DNA of 64,000 nt from contig CALKGE010000004.1 in NCBI GenBank assembly GCA_938084685.1, forward strand, positions 1-64,000. The letters run 5' to 3'. The position numbers and the translations under genes were made by a program. Shown here piece after piece: positions 1 to 10,366 of this stretch. The stretch comes from an uncultured Pirellulaceae bacterium. GTDB taxonomy: Bacteria > Planctomycetota > Planctomycetia > Pirellulales > Pirellulaceae. Position 1 is the first letter of the stretch; the number at the start of each line of letters is the position of its first letter. Below the pieces are notes generated by a model, which was given only the letters and a program-made list of their open reading frames with translations, did not search any database and was not told the DNA's origin.

Positions 1-1802
1 TTGACTGTTCCAGCGGAAGTGAGAGAATTCAACCAGATCTTATTCTGGAGAGGAGTCTTTCAAGGTGAAAAAGAAACGTCATTCACACCGCCAAAGGCTC
101 CATGCCATAGGTATGGGCGAATTGTTTGTGCAGGGTAAACCGGCCCCACCATGAGAGTTTTGAGGGCGCCCTGCTTGGCCCCACCTACCGTCAGCTCTAC
201 ACGCTGGACAAATGGCCTACCACCGGTGAGATGCTGATCCGCATCAGGATTGCCTCTGCCCATGGTGTTCCCCATGTCACATTTGGCATGGGGTACCGGG
301 CGAGCAGTGCGGTGTTAAACGTCAAGCCGATTGGCGAAGCCTATATCCGTGGAACCGCCGAAGCGCCTGACACGATTGAATTACGAGTCCGGATGGAAGA
401 AGTCCCAGTTTTCCTCAGCGGAAAGCCCAAGTTTCGCGGACAGATGATCTCGGTCGTTAACAACTCGATTTCCTCGGATGTACTGCTCGACAGCATTGAC
501 GTCATCTACCCGGCACCTCCTGCGGAAGGCGAGCACCCTATTCTGGCAACTCGCACCGAATCGATGACGGACGCAGAATTTGCAGCGGTCACACTACGCA
601 AATTCGTTCCCAAAGCCTACCGCCGACCTGTCACCGAAAATGAATTCGAGCAGCTCATGCACCTTTACCAGCAGTTGCAGGAACGACGGCCTGACGGACT
701 GGAGGCTTTGCGAGACACACTGGCGGTTGTCCTCTCCTCCCCTCACTTCCTCTACCTAACAGAACCCCGCGACGACGACGATTCCCGTAAGCTGAATGCT
801 CATGAACTGGCAACTCGACTCTTCTACTTTCTCTCTAGTACCATGCCTGATGCGCCACTACGTGAGTTTGCTAATAGCGGAGAACTTTTGAATCCTGAAG
901 TGTTGAAGAGTGAAACAGAGCGTTTACTCAATGATTCCAGAATTGATCGGTTCGTTCGCAATTTCACTTATCAATGGCTCGACATGAGTGCCCTGGACCG
1001 AGTCGCCATCGATCCCGAAATATATAAAGTCTGGGATGTCGATCTCAAACGTGATGTTGCCGAAGAGACCTATGCTTTTGTGCGCCATGTTTTGGAGAAT
1101 GACATTTCCGCCTTGGCATTCCTCCAGTCCGACTTCGTGATGCTCAATGACCGCATGGCAGCATTCTATGGATTTCCGAAAGTGGAAGGGTCCAGGTTCC
1201 GGGCAGTGTCCAACGCCGCACAACCAATTCGCAGTGGATTAACCGGGCAGGCCAGCTTCCTGGCGGGGAACTCAACGGGCATCGAGTCGCATCCGATTAA
1301 ACGAGGTGTCTGGATTACTCGACAGCTACTGAACGATCCACCGCCACCTCCACCACCCAATGTTCCAGAACTCGACGAGTCACAACTCAAGGCCTGACTC
1401 TCTGTCGCAGAATTGCTGGCGGAACACCGGAACAATCCAGCCTGCAACGACTGTCATCAGAAAATTGATCCTTGGGGACTTACGCTGGAACACTTTGATG
1501 CCATCGGAAAGTTTCACCCCAAAGACCACCGCAACCAGCCCATCACTATCGATGTTTCCCTGCCCGGAGGCACATCCGTTGACGGAATCACAGCACTGCA
1601 AAAGGCATTAGTTAATGAAAAAAGCGAGTTCTTTGCCAAAGCACTCGTCGAAAACCTGCTCATATACGCACTGGGGCGGGAACTGGAGTTCACTGACGCT
1701 GAAACGGTTGAAAAACTGACAGAGCATTTTATTGACGAGGGATATCGCCTGAAACTGTTGATTGTTCGCATTGTTACTGACGAAGCATTCCGAATAAAAT
1801 AG
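1..1802 (+). pseudogene. DUF1592/DUF1588/DUF1585 cytochrome-like protein, 5'-partial, frameshifted and with an in-frame TGA
   Basis: The stretch 126-1397 reads as the C-terminal half of a DUF1592-family exported protein and ends just after a PPPPPPPNVPELDES linker. The same frame continues past the TGA at 1395-1397 as LSVAELLAEHRNNPACNDCH... to 1802, the DUF1588/DUF1585 tail with its CxxCH heme motif and ALGRELEFTD segment. The intact paralogue at 34625-37741 has no stop at this place. Upstream, frame 1 is open from base 1 to about 138 and its HRYGRIVCAG resembles the paralogue's TRYEVVTAG. The coding frame therefore appears to move from frame 1 to frame 3 around 125-145. Two lesions suggest a pseudogene; sequencing error at one or both is the alternative. 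The DUF1552 gene follows after 33 bp, the usual partner of this family. Confidence 0.8.
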
Positions 1803-1835
1803 ATAGAGAACAGATCTGCCAGAACGGAATACAGT

Positions 1836-3164
1836 ATGACACGCAAATCTTGGCATTTAGATCGCCGCACACTCCTGCAAGGAGCTGGCATCTCGCTTGC
1901 ATTACCGCTGATGGAAGCGATGGGAGGAACGTATGCAAGTGCGGCCACTCCGGTTCGCTCCTGTTTTCTCTTCTTCCCCAACGGAGTCAGTTTGCCTCCT
2001 GAATCCCATGATGCCCACCAAGATTGGTACTGGTTTCCTCAAGGAGACGGGCGGGATTATACGTTTACCCGATCACTGGCGCCGCTAAGTCCTCATCGTA
2101 ACGAAATCAGCATTTTGCAAGGACTCAGCCATCCGCTCAGTCGCAAGATTGTTAGCCACAACACGGCCGACGTCTTTTTAACTGGCGCCGATATCAGTCG
2201 CACGTACAACAACAGCATCTCGGTCGACCAGGTGATCGCTCGCGAGACCGGCAAACAGACCCGTCTCCCGTCGCTCGTCCTGTCCAGCGACAACGGGATC
2301 GGCTATACAGCCCGCACCGGGACTCTGTCCTTCAATAAGTCTGGACAACCAATCCCGGCAGACGCCGAACCTCGCAGAATCTTTAATCGCCTGTTTGGTA
2401 CGCCCGCAGGTGAAAGTTTGCCGGACCAGCGCAGCCGCCTGAAGAACAAAGGAAGCATGCTCGATTATCTGCTCGAGGATACTGCCAAACTCGCTCGCAA
2501 GCTTGGTAATTATGACAAACGCAAACTGGAGGAATACCTGACTTCGATTCGCGAAGTGGAAAAACAGGTCGAGCGCACTGAGGCCTGGCTGGAAGTGGCC
2601 AAGCCAGACGTGGATCCGAAAAATGTAAATCTGATGGCAGGCACAGATGACCCTGCTGAATTCATCCGGACAATCTACGACCTGATGGTGCTGGCATTCC
2701 AAACCGACTCGACACGTGTTGCCACGTACCAGATCGCACGTGAAGACAGCCAGGGAGTCGGTGACAAATTCCCGCAAGCGATTGGACTCGGTAGTCACCA
2801 CGGCCTCTCACATGGAACTCGTAAAGCCGACGGCTTCGTCAAATGGGGTCGCTACGACGAATTCCTTTCGCAGCAGTTCGCATACTTTCTGGACAGGTTG
2901 AAATCTGTTTCCGAAGGTGATGCCACGCTGCTTGACCGAACAATGATCCTTTATGGTTGTGGTACCAGTACCACCCATAATGCAAACAATTACCCGATTG
3001 TTCTGGCTGGTGGTAGCCGGTGTGGATTCAAGCACGGGGCCCTGCACCGTTTTACGGATGAAACGCCTTTCGCCAACACCCACCTTACCATCGCTCAGAA
3101 AATGGGATTGAAGATAGATCAGTTTGCTGACAGTACTGGAACCTTGACCAGCCTGACTTTATAG
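1836..3164 (+). CDS. DUF1552 domain-containing exported protein
   Basis: This 442-residue protein is full length for the planctomycete DUF1552 family. It opens with a Tat-like N-terminus (WHLDRRTLLQGAGISLALPL), so export in a folded state is likely. Family landmarks include FLFFPNGVSLPPES near residue 45, ISVDQVIA, a SHHGLSHG histidine cluster in the C-terminal half and YGCGTSTTHNANNYPI near the end. The biochemical role of DUF1552 is unknown; these proteins are nearly always encoded beside DUF1592 cytochromes, as here. The C-terminus GTLTSLTL matches the end of the second DUF1552 protein in the window in position but not in sequence. The identification is firm at family level only. Confidence 0.93.
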   Translation: MTRKSWHLDRRTLLQGAGISLALPLMEAMGGTYASAATPVRSCFLFFPNGVSLPPESHDAHQDWYWFPQGDGRDYTFTRSLAPLSPHRNEISILQGLSHPLSRKIVSHNTADVFLTGADISRTYNNSISVDQVIARETGKQTRLPSLVLSSDNGIGYTARTGTLSFNKSGQPIPADAEPRRIFNRLFGTPAGESLPDQRSRLKNKGSMLDYLLEDTAKLARKLGNYDKRKLEEYLTSIREVEKQVERTEAWLEVAKPDVDPKNVNLMAGTDDPAEFIRTIYDLMVLAFQTDSTRVATYQIAREDSQGVGDKFPQAIGLGSHHGLSHGTRKADGFVKWGRYDEFLSQQFAYFLDRLKSVSEGDATLLDRTMILYGCGTSTTHNANNYPIVLAGGSRCGFKHGALHRFTDETPFANTHLTIAQKMGLKIDQFADSTGTLTSLTL

Positions 3165-3227
3165 GTACCGCCGGCCTGCTATACAGGTTGCCTGCCAGAA
3201 GTCTCACCAAACCGGAGGAATTAAACG

Positions 3228-4193
3228 ATGCGATTCGCTGTCCTTGCTTTTATTGCGTGGAGTTGCCACTTATCAGTCGCCGGCGCTGGAGACACATCCA
3301 CAGAATCACTACGCAACACGATCCAGAAAGGGATCCAGTATGTCGAAGCCAAAGGCATTTATTGGATCGAATCCAAAAAGTGCGTCTCCTGCCACCGCAT
3401 CGGGAATATGACGTGGGGACTGCTTTCAGCTCGTGATAAAGGACTTCAGGTCAGTGCGCAACTGGACGAGTGGCTCACCTGGTCTAACGAGGACCTGCTG
3501 CGTAAAAATGACAAGGGGAAGATTGTTGGAACAGGAAACAGAAGCGGCGTCGTGCAGATCATTCAGGCGAACGCATTGGCGAAAACAGATGACTATTCCA
3601 GGTTCACTCAGCAGCTGACACCCTTGTTGCTTACCGGACAGAATGAAGATGGATCCTGGAAGCCCGGAGGCCAGCTTCCGTCGCAGAAACGAGCGAAGGA
3701 AGAGACGACTCAAGTGACCACCATGTGGATTGCGTTGGCATTGCTGCAGAACACCCCGGACACCGAGCCACCCGCTCAGCTCACCAAAGCACTTGCCTAT
3801 CTCAGAGATAAACCAGAGGGGAAGACCACGGAATGGTTAGTCACTCAATACCTGCTGGCTACGGCCCAGCAGCAGGACGACCTTCAGAGCAAAACAATGG
3901 CACGACTGCTGGAATTCCAACAGGAAGATGGTGGATGGGGCTGGAATCTGGACGAACCAAGTGACGCTTTGGCAACAGGCATGGCGCTCTATGCATTATC
4001 CCAAGCACCATCTAACGAAAAGGTGGCGACCGCCATTTCCAGAGCTCAGCAACTGCTCGTAAAAACCCAGTCCGAGGACGGCAGCTGGCAGGTTAACGGT
4101 ACCAAGACAAATAAACGTGATACCCCAATTGAAACCTCGATCTACTGGGGAGCTTCCTGGGCTGTGCTGGGACTTTCAGAAACTCTGCCGTAG
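3228..4193 (+). CDS. Exported prenyltransferase/squalene-cyclase-fold protein with a CxxCH motif
   Basis: The protein has 321 residues and a signal peptide (MRFAVLAFIAWSCHLSVAGA). Most of it looks like an alpha/alpha-toroid of the prenyltransferase and squalene oxidase repeat superfamily. QW-like repeats are visible, for example QNEDGSWKPGG, QQEDGGWGWNLDEPSDALATG and TQSEDGSWQVNG. No DxDD-type cyclase catalytic motif is apparent, so cyclase activity should not be assumed. Near residue 50 there is KCVSCHRIGNMTWG, a canonical CxxCH heme c attachment motif, suggesting a periplasmic c-type heme joined to a toroid. It follows the DUF1552 gene on the same strand by 63 bp and may be co-transcribed. 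The function is unknown. Confidence 0.8.
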   Translation: MRFAVLAFIAWSCHLSVAGAGDTSTESLRNTIQKGIQYVEAKGIYWIESKKCVSCHRIGNMTWGLLSARDKGLQVSAQLDEWLTWSNEDLLRKNDKGKIVGTGNRSGVVQIIQANALAKTDDYSRFTQQLTPLLLTGQNEDGSWKPGGQLPSQKRAKEETTQVTTMWIALALLQNTPDTEPPAQLTKALAYLRDKPEGKTTEWLVTQYLLATAQQQDDLQSKTMARLLEFQQEDGGWGWNLDEPSDALATGMALYALSQAPSNEKVATAISRAQQLLVKTQSEDGSWQVNGTKTNKRDTPIETSIYWGASWAVLGLSETLP

Positions 4194-4406
4194 GCGAGAC
4201 CCGATTCTCATTTGGCTGTATACATCTACACGTGCATTCCATTCATGCTCTGTGGCTCGTCCTCCAAATCTCCCCCCATTCACACGCTGAAACTTAGAGT
4301 CTGGCAAGCAATCATCATGCAAATGCACAACGACATTTACGTTACGTCACGGTTCCGAGTAAAATAGCATCAGACGTTCAGGCATTCACCTCACATTGGC
4401 TTAGGC

Positions 4407-5789
4407 ATGTTATCCATTTATGGCAATCAGCATAGCAAGTTCTGCGACAACCTGAGTCGCCGTAGTTTTATGCGCATCGGCTCACTCGGATTTGGTGCTG
4501 GTTTAACTCTGACCGACATTCTGCAAGCCTCACCCGCTTCCGCCGACCAGACCAGGTCTGTCATCATGGTGTACTTGTGCGGTGGGCCAACTCAGTTCGA
4601 AACATTTGACCCTAAACCGAATGCTCCTGTTGAAATCCGAGGTTCGTTTCAACCAACAGCTACGAAAATCCCCGGCATTCAATATTGCGAGCTGCTTCCC
4701 AAACTGTCCGCGATGAATGACAAGTTTTCCGTTATTCGTTCGCTGGTGGGAATGGAAAATCGGCACGAGTCTTTCCAATGTTACTCGGGACGTGCCGGTG
4801 GACGTCCGCAGGACCGGGAACCAGCCGGAGGCTGGCCCACATTTGGTTCGATTGTTTCACGCCAACTTGGTCCCGGACCCAATGGAGCATTACCCTACGT
4901 AGACGCTTCTCCTGCGATGGGATACAAACCGTATGCAAATCGCGGAATACACGACAATGCCAACCGAGTTTCCTGGCCCGGCTTCACTGGCATGAGTCAT
5001 GTTCCGTTTGCCGTAGAAGCCGATGTCAAAAGAGACCTTGTTCTTAATGGTATTACACTTGATCGGCTGGGCCACCGTGAACGTCTGCTCAGACAGATCG
5101 ACAATATACGAGCGTCGAGTGAAACGGATGGAATTGAAAGCTTCCAGGAAAAGGCCTTCGGCATCCTCACTTCCAATAACATGGCCCGAGCACTCGACCT
5201 GGAAAACGAAGATCCGAAAATCCGGGAACTCTATGGCGAACCGGTAACGACAGACCCTGCCTTTGGAGCACCACCTCAAAGTGCTCAACACCTGTTGCTC
5301 GCCCGACGCCTGGTAGAGACGGGGGTGCGGTGTGTCACGGTTGCCTTTGGCGCCTGGGATTGGCACAGTAACCGAGAGGGAACGATCGAATACCTGTCCA
5401 ACCGTTATTTGCCAAATTTTGACAGAGCGATTTCTGTACTATTGGAAGACCTGGAACAACGTGGGCTCTCCGAACAGGTTCAGGTAATCGTCTGGGGTGA
5501 ATTTGGTCGTACTCCTCGCATTAACGCCAAGGGAGGGCGCGATCACTGGGAACGTACACAGTCAGTGCTCATTGCGGGAGGCAACGTGCAAGGCGGTCGT
5601 ACCATCGGTCAAACGGATAAGCAGGGAGGTGTCCCGGTCGAGCGTCCGGTCCACGTTCAGGAGGTTTTCGCCACCATGTACGAACATCTCGGGCTGGATG
5701 TAAATTCCGTCAAGATACCAGACCTCAACGGCCGTCCCCGCTATCTGGTTGACGAAAACCGCCAGCCTATTCAAGAGCTCATCGCTTAG
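4407..5789 (+). CDS. DUF1501 domain-containing exported protein
   Basis: This 460-residue member of the DUF1501 family, a branch of the alkaline phosphatase/sulfatase-like superfamily, starts with a Tat-type sequence (NLSRRSFMRIGSLGFGAGL). Conserved blocks are MVYLCGGPTQFETFDPKPNAP, the central LLARRLVETGVRCVTVAFGAWDWHS and the C-terminal WGEFGRTPRIN...GRDHW, which carries likely metal-binding Asp/His residues. Substrates of DUF1501 proteins are not established. A 213-bp gap separates it from the preceding cyclase-fold gene, so it probably has its own promoter. The FGGY kinase gene follows after 72 bp. Family identification is firm and function is open. Confidence 0.94.
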   Translation: MLSIYGNQHSKFCDNLSRRSFMRIGSLGFGAGLTLTDILQASPASADQTRSVIMVYLCGGPTQFETFDPKPNAPVEIRGSFQPTATKIPGIQYCELLPKLSAMNDKFSVIRSLVGMENRHESFQCYSGRAGGRPQDREPAGGWPTFGSIVSRQLGPGPNGALPYVDASPAMGYKPYANRGIHDNANRVSWPGFTGMSHVPFAVEADVKRDLVLNGITLDRLGHRERLLRQIDNIRASSETDGIESFQEKAFGILTSNNMARALDLENEDPKIRELYGEPVTTDPAFGAPPQSAQHLLLARRLVETGVRCVTVAFGAWDWHSNREGTIEYLSNRYLPNFDRAISVLLEDLEQRGLSEQVQVIVWGEFGRTPRINAKGGRDHWERTQSVLIAGGNVQGGRTIGQTDKQGGVPVERPVHVQEVFATMYEHLGLDVNSVKIPDLNGRPRYLVDENRQPIQELIA

Positions 5790-5861
5790 CCCGGCCAGCC
5801 ACTCATGGTCTGACCTGTCCAACGTAGCGACTAACTTCACACGTCCAGCAAAGGGATCACG

Positions 5862-7307
5862 ATGACTTTCCTGTTGGGAATTGACATTGGAACGACAACG
5901 ATCACCTCGATTGCGGTAGAGGCGGATACCGGTCGTATTGTTCAATCAGCAACAACTTCCAACGACGCTCGGCATCAGGATCGGCCGACTGGTCGCAGCG
6001 AATGGGATGCTGAACGTATCATCACTCAGGTGATCGAATGCGTAAAAAATGTAGTGCAGTTGCTCGGTTCAGAAGCTTCTCAAGTAGCTGGCATAGGACT
6101 GACAGGCCAACAGCACGGAATGGTGCTGGTGGATCACGATCTCGACCCGATTTCTCCTTATATCAACTGGCAGGATCAGCGGGGAAACGAAACGGGAGAC
6201 GACGGAGTTCCACTCATCGAGTCTCTCACCAGACGCCTGAGTGACGATCAGTACTACCAGCACGGTTGCTTTCCAAGAACAGGATTTATGAACGTCACGC
6301 TTTCCTGGCTGGCAGCTCACAATCAGTTGCCGAGTAACTGTAAAGCAGCGTTCATTATGGACCTGGTGGCCAGCCGACTTTGTCAGGCCCCTCTTGTCAG
6401 CGATCCCACCGCAGCGGGCAGTGGTGGCCTGTTCAACATCCATACCAACCAATGGAATACCGACGCGTTAAACGCAATCGGTGTACCGCCAGACGTTCTT
6501 CCTGAAATCAGTTCGGTAGACAAACAGGTCGGGACCGTTGCCAGCGACGTTGCTGCTGCAACTGGGTTACCTCAAGGCATCCCGGTCTTCGTTGCCATTG
6601 GAGATAATCAGGCCAGTTTTCTGGGTAGTGTTGCAGATCGCCATACCCAGCTTTCCATCAATGTCGGCACCGGTGGTCAGGTCTCTGCCTATAGTGATTC
6701 CACCGGTCAGCACCCAGCTCTGGAAGTACGCCCTTTCCCCTATGGCGGCTATCTGCTGGCCAATGTGGGTGCCTGTGGCGGGCGTAGTTTCGCAGCATTG
6801 GAGTCATTCTTTCAAGCTGTCGCGCGTGAGCTCTTTGCAGTGGAGCCGGCCGAACCGGTCTATCAACGTATGATTGATCTGGCAGCTGATATTTCCGCTG
6901 CTGAAACAGGGCTTACCTGCTCGCCCCTTTTTACGGGAACTCGTCAGGATCCGACGCAGCGGGCGACTTGGACAGGCCTGAGTCCTGATAACTTTACCCC
7001 CGCATTAATGATTCGTTCACTTCTGGAAGGTATGGCATCCACCTTTAATCTGGGATTTGCGGCTATACTTTCCTGTGGAGTCACCGGAATCACCGAGATT
7101 GTGGGAGCTGGTAACGGCATCCGCGAGAATGCGGTCCTGCAGGAGTGTATCGAATCTCAATTCAACATGAACGTACTCAAACCAAAGCATCGCGAAGAAG
7201 CAACCTTCGGAGCTGCAATTACTGCGGCCATCGGGTGTGGCATCTTATCGGACCTATCCGATTCTTCGCGTTGGATTCAATATGGCTGCACCAATGTCGA
7301 CATTTAA
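5862..7307 (+). CDS. FGGY-family carbohydrate kinase, sedoheptulokinase/xylulokinase-like
   Basis: This cytoplasmic sugar kinase of 481 residues has both actin-like halves of the FGGY family. The N-terminal phosphate-binding loop is LGIDIGTTTITSIAV. The substrate region has LTGQQHGMVLVDHDLDPISPYINWQDQR, and mid-protein there is FVAIGDNQASFLGS followed by INVGTGGQVS. The C-terminal adenosine motif is IVGAGNGIRENAVLQECIE. The GQQHGM and NVGTGGQ blocks resemble sedoheptulokinases more than typical XylB, but sequence alone cannot fix the sugar. It is the only central-metabolism-type enzyme in the exported-protein array. Its end overlaps the possible upstream start of the next gene, but the preferred ATG at 7282 or 7294 reduces the overlap to a few bases. 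Confidence 0.85.
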   Translation: MTFLLGIDIGTTTITSIAVEADTGRIVQSATTSNDARHQDRPTGRSEWDAERIITQVIECVKNVVQLLGSEASQVAGIGLTGQQHGMVLVDHDLDPISPYINWQDQRGNETGDDGVPLIESLTRRLSDDQYYQHGCFPRTGFMNVTLSWLAAHNQLPSNCKAAFIMDLVASRLCQAPLVSDPTAAGSGGLFNIHTNQWNTDALNAIGVPPDVLPEISSVDKQVGTVASDVAAATGLPQGIPVFVAIGDNQASFLGSVADRHTQLSINVGTGGQVSAYSDSTGQHPALEVRPFPYGGYLLANVGACGGRSFAALESFFQAVARELFAVEPAEPVYQRMIDLAADISAAETGLTCSPLFTGTRQDPTQRATWTGLSPDNFTPALMIRSLLEGMASTFNLGFAAILSCGVTGITEIVGAGNGIRENAVLQECIESQFNMNVLKPKHREEATFGAAITAAIGCGILSDLSDSSRWIQYGCTNVDI

Positions 7308-10300
7308 CACTCAACAATTTGCAACACTCCTCAGCGTGACCCTGCTGTTTTTACAGTCGGTAGCCGCCCAGGACGAAAAGATCGAATTCAACAAACACAT
7401 TCGCACTCTGCTTTCTAACAAGTGTTTCACCTGCCATGGCCCGGACGCGGAAAAACGAGAAGCGGGGCTGCGACTGGACAGCAGTGAGGCAGCGGTTGCC
7501 AAACTAGAGTCGGGTGCCCAGGCCATCGTGCCGGGTGATCTTGAACAGAGTGAGCTCTGGCACCGCATCAATAGCGAGGATGAATTTACTCGCATGCCAC
7601 CTGCCGAGCACGGCGAGCCATTGACCAACACAGAAAAAGAATTTCTCCGCAAGTGGATCGAACAGGGAGCTCCTTATCAAACCCATTGGGCGTTTAATCC
7701 AGCCGTGCGCCCGAAATTGCCTGGCGTCAAAACTACCACCTGGCCACGTAATCCATTGGACTACTTTATCCTGGCCAAACAGGAAGCGAATGGGCTCAGT
7801 CCCGCTCAGGAGGCAAACAAGGAAACGTTAATCCGACGCCTGGCGTTTGATTTAACAGGGTTACCTCCCACACTTGAAGAGATGGATGCTTTTCTGGCGG
7901 ACGATTCGCCAGACAGTTATGACCGGCTAGTTGAAAAATATCTGGCGGCACCCGGCTACGGTGAAAACCTGGCAAGCGTCTGGCTGGATTTGGCGCGGTA
8001 TGCCGATACCAACGGCTATCAGTACGACACCGAGCGTAAACACTGGGTCTGGCGAGACTGGGTAATACATGCGTACAACCAAAACAAACCATTCGACGAC
8101 TTCACCGTAGAGCAACTCGCCGGCGATTTACTCCCCCATGCCACTCCTCAACAGATCCTGGCGACCGGATTCAATCGCAATCACGGTATTACCATCGAAG
8201 GTGGAGTGATTGGCGAGGAATACCGCACTGAATACGTCATGGATCGCCTGCTCACCTCAGGCAGCGTATGGATGGGACTCACACTCGGTTGTGCCCGCTG
8301 CCACAATCACAAATATGACCCTTTCAGCCAACAGGATTTCTACCAACTTTACGCCTTTTTCAATCTGGTACCGGAACGAGGACAAAGTGGCTTTCAACCC
8401 CAGATGCAAGTTCCCTCGCCACTGGACAGTCAACGCATGGCCTCGATTGCCTCACGGATTGATGATTTACAGCAGAAACTGGATGCGGCCAGAAACGACC
8501 TCAGTGGTCTGGATAGGTGGGCAACTGAATTGGCAAAGCAGGGGGACAGTTGGCGGGTGCTGGAGGCCAGGTCGGTAAAGTCCTCTGGAGGCACCACCAT
8601 GACACCGCAGGCCGACCATTCCTATCTCGTTTCCGGCGTGAATCCACAGAAGGACATTTACACGTTCACGTTCCAAATTGACCAGACTGACTTGACGGCA
8701 TTACGTCTGGAATGCCTCACCGATCCATCCTTGCCCGGTGGTGGGCCAGGCAGGCATACCAATTCGAATTTTGTGCTCACAGGAATCGAGCTCTCCATCG
8801 CAGCGGCCAATGATCCGACGCAGGTCCAACAGGTCAAGTTGGCGAAGGCCCGTGCCGACTACAACCAGAACGGCTGGCATGTCAATGACGCATTAGACCC
8901 CAACAAAGCAAAAGGCTGGGCAGTCGACGGTCCTACTCGCAAAAAACCTGCCACCGCCATTTTCGAAGCAGCAGAACCATTCGGATTCGAAGGGGGCAGC
9001 CTGCTGACGGTCACACTCAAGCATGAAGCCAGCTTTGGAACCCATGGAATTGGTCGGCCCCGCATCAGCGTTTCCAGCGAACCACCTGAAAAACTGTCTT
9101 TTAAGGGAATCGATGCCAGCCTGGTAGATATTGCCAAACTACCGCCAGGAAAAAGAAACGAGCAACAGGCTAAACGACTTAGCGAATTCTACCGACAGAA
9201 CCATGGCCCCGCTCTCGCGATCGAAGCGGAAATCACCCGGCTAAAGCAACAGCAAGCAACCGGCTATCCTGCCACCATGGTCATGCGGGATCAACCTGGC
9301 ATTCGCAAGACATACGTTCTCAACCGGGGTCAATACAACGAACCGACGACCGAAGTCAGCGCTGGCACTCCGGCCGCATTACCTTCCATGAAACCGGACC
9401 AGCCATCCAATCGACTCGGCTTCGCTCAGTGGCTGACCTCTGGCGAACATCCGTTGACGGCACGCGTTACCGTGAACCGGTACTGGCAGATGTTTTTTGG
9501 CAACGGCCTGGTAAAAACGGCCGAAGATTTTGGCAATCAGGGTTCAGCTCCCAGCCACCCGGCGCTACTGGATTACCTGGCTGTTGAATTTCAGGAATCC
9601 GGGTGGGATATCAAACATCTGCACCGACTGATCGTCACCAGCGCAACCTACCGGCAATCATCAAAAGTGGGTCGTCCCAGGTACTTGCAGGATCCTGAAA
9701 ACCGGCTACTGGCTCGCGGCCCCCGCATGCGTTTGACTGCCGAACAGGTACGAGACAACGCGTTGGCCGTCAGCGGGCTACTGTTGAACACAGTCGGTGG
9801 CCCCAGCGTTTACCCCTACCAACCCAAAGGAATCTGGCTTGAACTCAACAATCGCCCGGGCTACTCCCGTGCCTATCCCCAGGGAACCGGGGAACAACTG
9901 TACCGGCGAAGTCTGTATACATTCTGGAAACGGACGGTCCCCTCGCCGATGATGAAAACGTTTGATGCGCCAGAACGTGAATTCTGCACTCTCAAGCGAT
10001 CTCAGACGAACACGCCCTTGCAGTCACTTCTGCTGCTCAACGGAATTCAGTTCGTCGAAGCAGCTCGCCATATGGCTACCAACCTCATCAAACAACCTTT
10101 CGACTCAGAGCGCCAGCGGATTATCCATGGATTTCGCCTGGTGACCGGCCGGCTACCTGATGCCGACGAAGTCGACCTTCTCCTGGCTGCCATGCAGCAA
10201 CAGCAGGCCGTCTTTCAAAAGGATGGAGCGGCGGTTACGAACCTGCTTCAGGTAGGTGACTCTCCTGTGGACAGCACCATCGACCCGGTCCAGTTAGCGA

Positions 10301-10359
10301 CCTGGACATACGTTTGCCGAATCCTGCTTAATCTCGATGAAACTATTACCAAAGGGTAA
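7282..10359 (+). CDS. PSCyt1-DUF1549-DUF1553 exported cytochrome-like protein
   Basis: The ORF track starts at 7237, but residues 16 or 20 (MAAPMSTFNTQQFATLLSVTLLFLQSVAAQ) begin a clean signal peptide, so 7282 is preferred and 7294 is possible. The mature protein begins with a PSCyt1 heme domain (NKCFTCHGPDAEKREAGLRLD). DUF1549 follows with LIRRLAFDLTGLPPT and GCARCHNHKYDPFSQQDFY, a second CxxCH. An insert of roughly 300 residues then precedes the C-terminal DUF1553 block (HPLTARVTVNRYWQMFFG, LTAEQVRDNALAVSGLL). It is about 1025 residues, normal for the class. It overlaps or abuts a DUF1501 gene, the standard pairing. The role is unknown; an exported redox or polysaccharide-related complex is an inference. 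Confidence 0.93.
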   Translation: MAAPMSTFNTQQFATLLSVTLLFLQSVAAQDEKIEFNKHIRTLLSNKCFTCHGPDAEKREAGLRLDSSEAAVAKLESGAQAIVPGDLEQSELWHRINSEDEFTRMPPAEHGEPLTNTEKEFLRKWIEQGAPYQTHWAFNPAVRPKLPGVKTTTWPRNPLDYFILAKQEANGLSPAQEANKETLIRRLAFDLTGLPPTLEEMDAFLADDSPDSYDRLVEKYLAAPGYGENLASVWLDLARYADTNGYQYDTERKHWVWRDWVIHAYNQNKPFDDFTVEQLAGDLLPHATPQQILATGFNRNHGITIEGGVIGEEYRTEYVMDRLLTSGSVWMGLTLGCARCHNHKYDPFSQQDFYQLYAFFNLVPERGQSGFQPQMQVPSPLDSQRMASIASRIDDLQQKLDAARNDLSGLDRWATELAKQGDSWRVLEARSVKSSGGTTMTPQADHSYLVSGVNPQKDIYTFTFQIDQTDLTALRLECLTDPSLPGGGPGRHTNSNFVLTGIELSIAAANDPTQVQQVKLAKARADYNQNGWHVNDALDPNKAKGWAVDGPTRKKPATAIFEAAEPFGFEGGSLLTVTLKHEASFGTHGIGRPRISVSSEPPEKLSFKGIDASLVDIAKLPPGKRNEQQAKRLSEFYRQNHGPALAIEAEITRLKQQQATGYPATMVMRDQPGIRKTYVLNRGQYNEPTTEVSAGTPAALPSMKPDQPSNRLGFAQWLTSGEHPLTARVTVNRYWQMFFGNGLVKTAEDFGNQGSAPSHPALLDYLAVEFQESGWDIKHLHRLIVTSATYRQSSKVGRPRYLQDPENRLLARGPRMRLTAEQVRDNALAVSGLLLNTVGGPSVYPYQPKGIWLELNNRPGYSRAYPQGTGEQLYRRSLYTFWKRTVPSPMMKTFDAPEREFCTLKRSQTNTPLQSLLLLNGIQFVEAARHMATNLIKQPFDSERQRIIHGFRLVTGRLPDADEVDLLLAAMQQQQAVFQKDGAAVTNLLQVGDSPVDSTIDPVQLATWTYVCRILLNLDETITKG

Positions 10360-10366
10360 CTCGAGC

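Noticed and set aside
1395-1460. Selenocysteine at the DUF1592 TGA
   Set aside because: The TGA lies in a linker with no redox Cys in the paralogue, and the hairpin that can be drawn after it (CGG-AACA-CCG) lacks a GU loop.
2178-2801. 207-residue minus-strand ORF inside the DUF1552 gene
   Set aside because: It is an antisense shadow of a clearly conserved gene, with no motif of its own.
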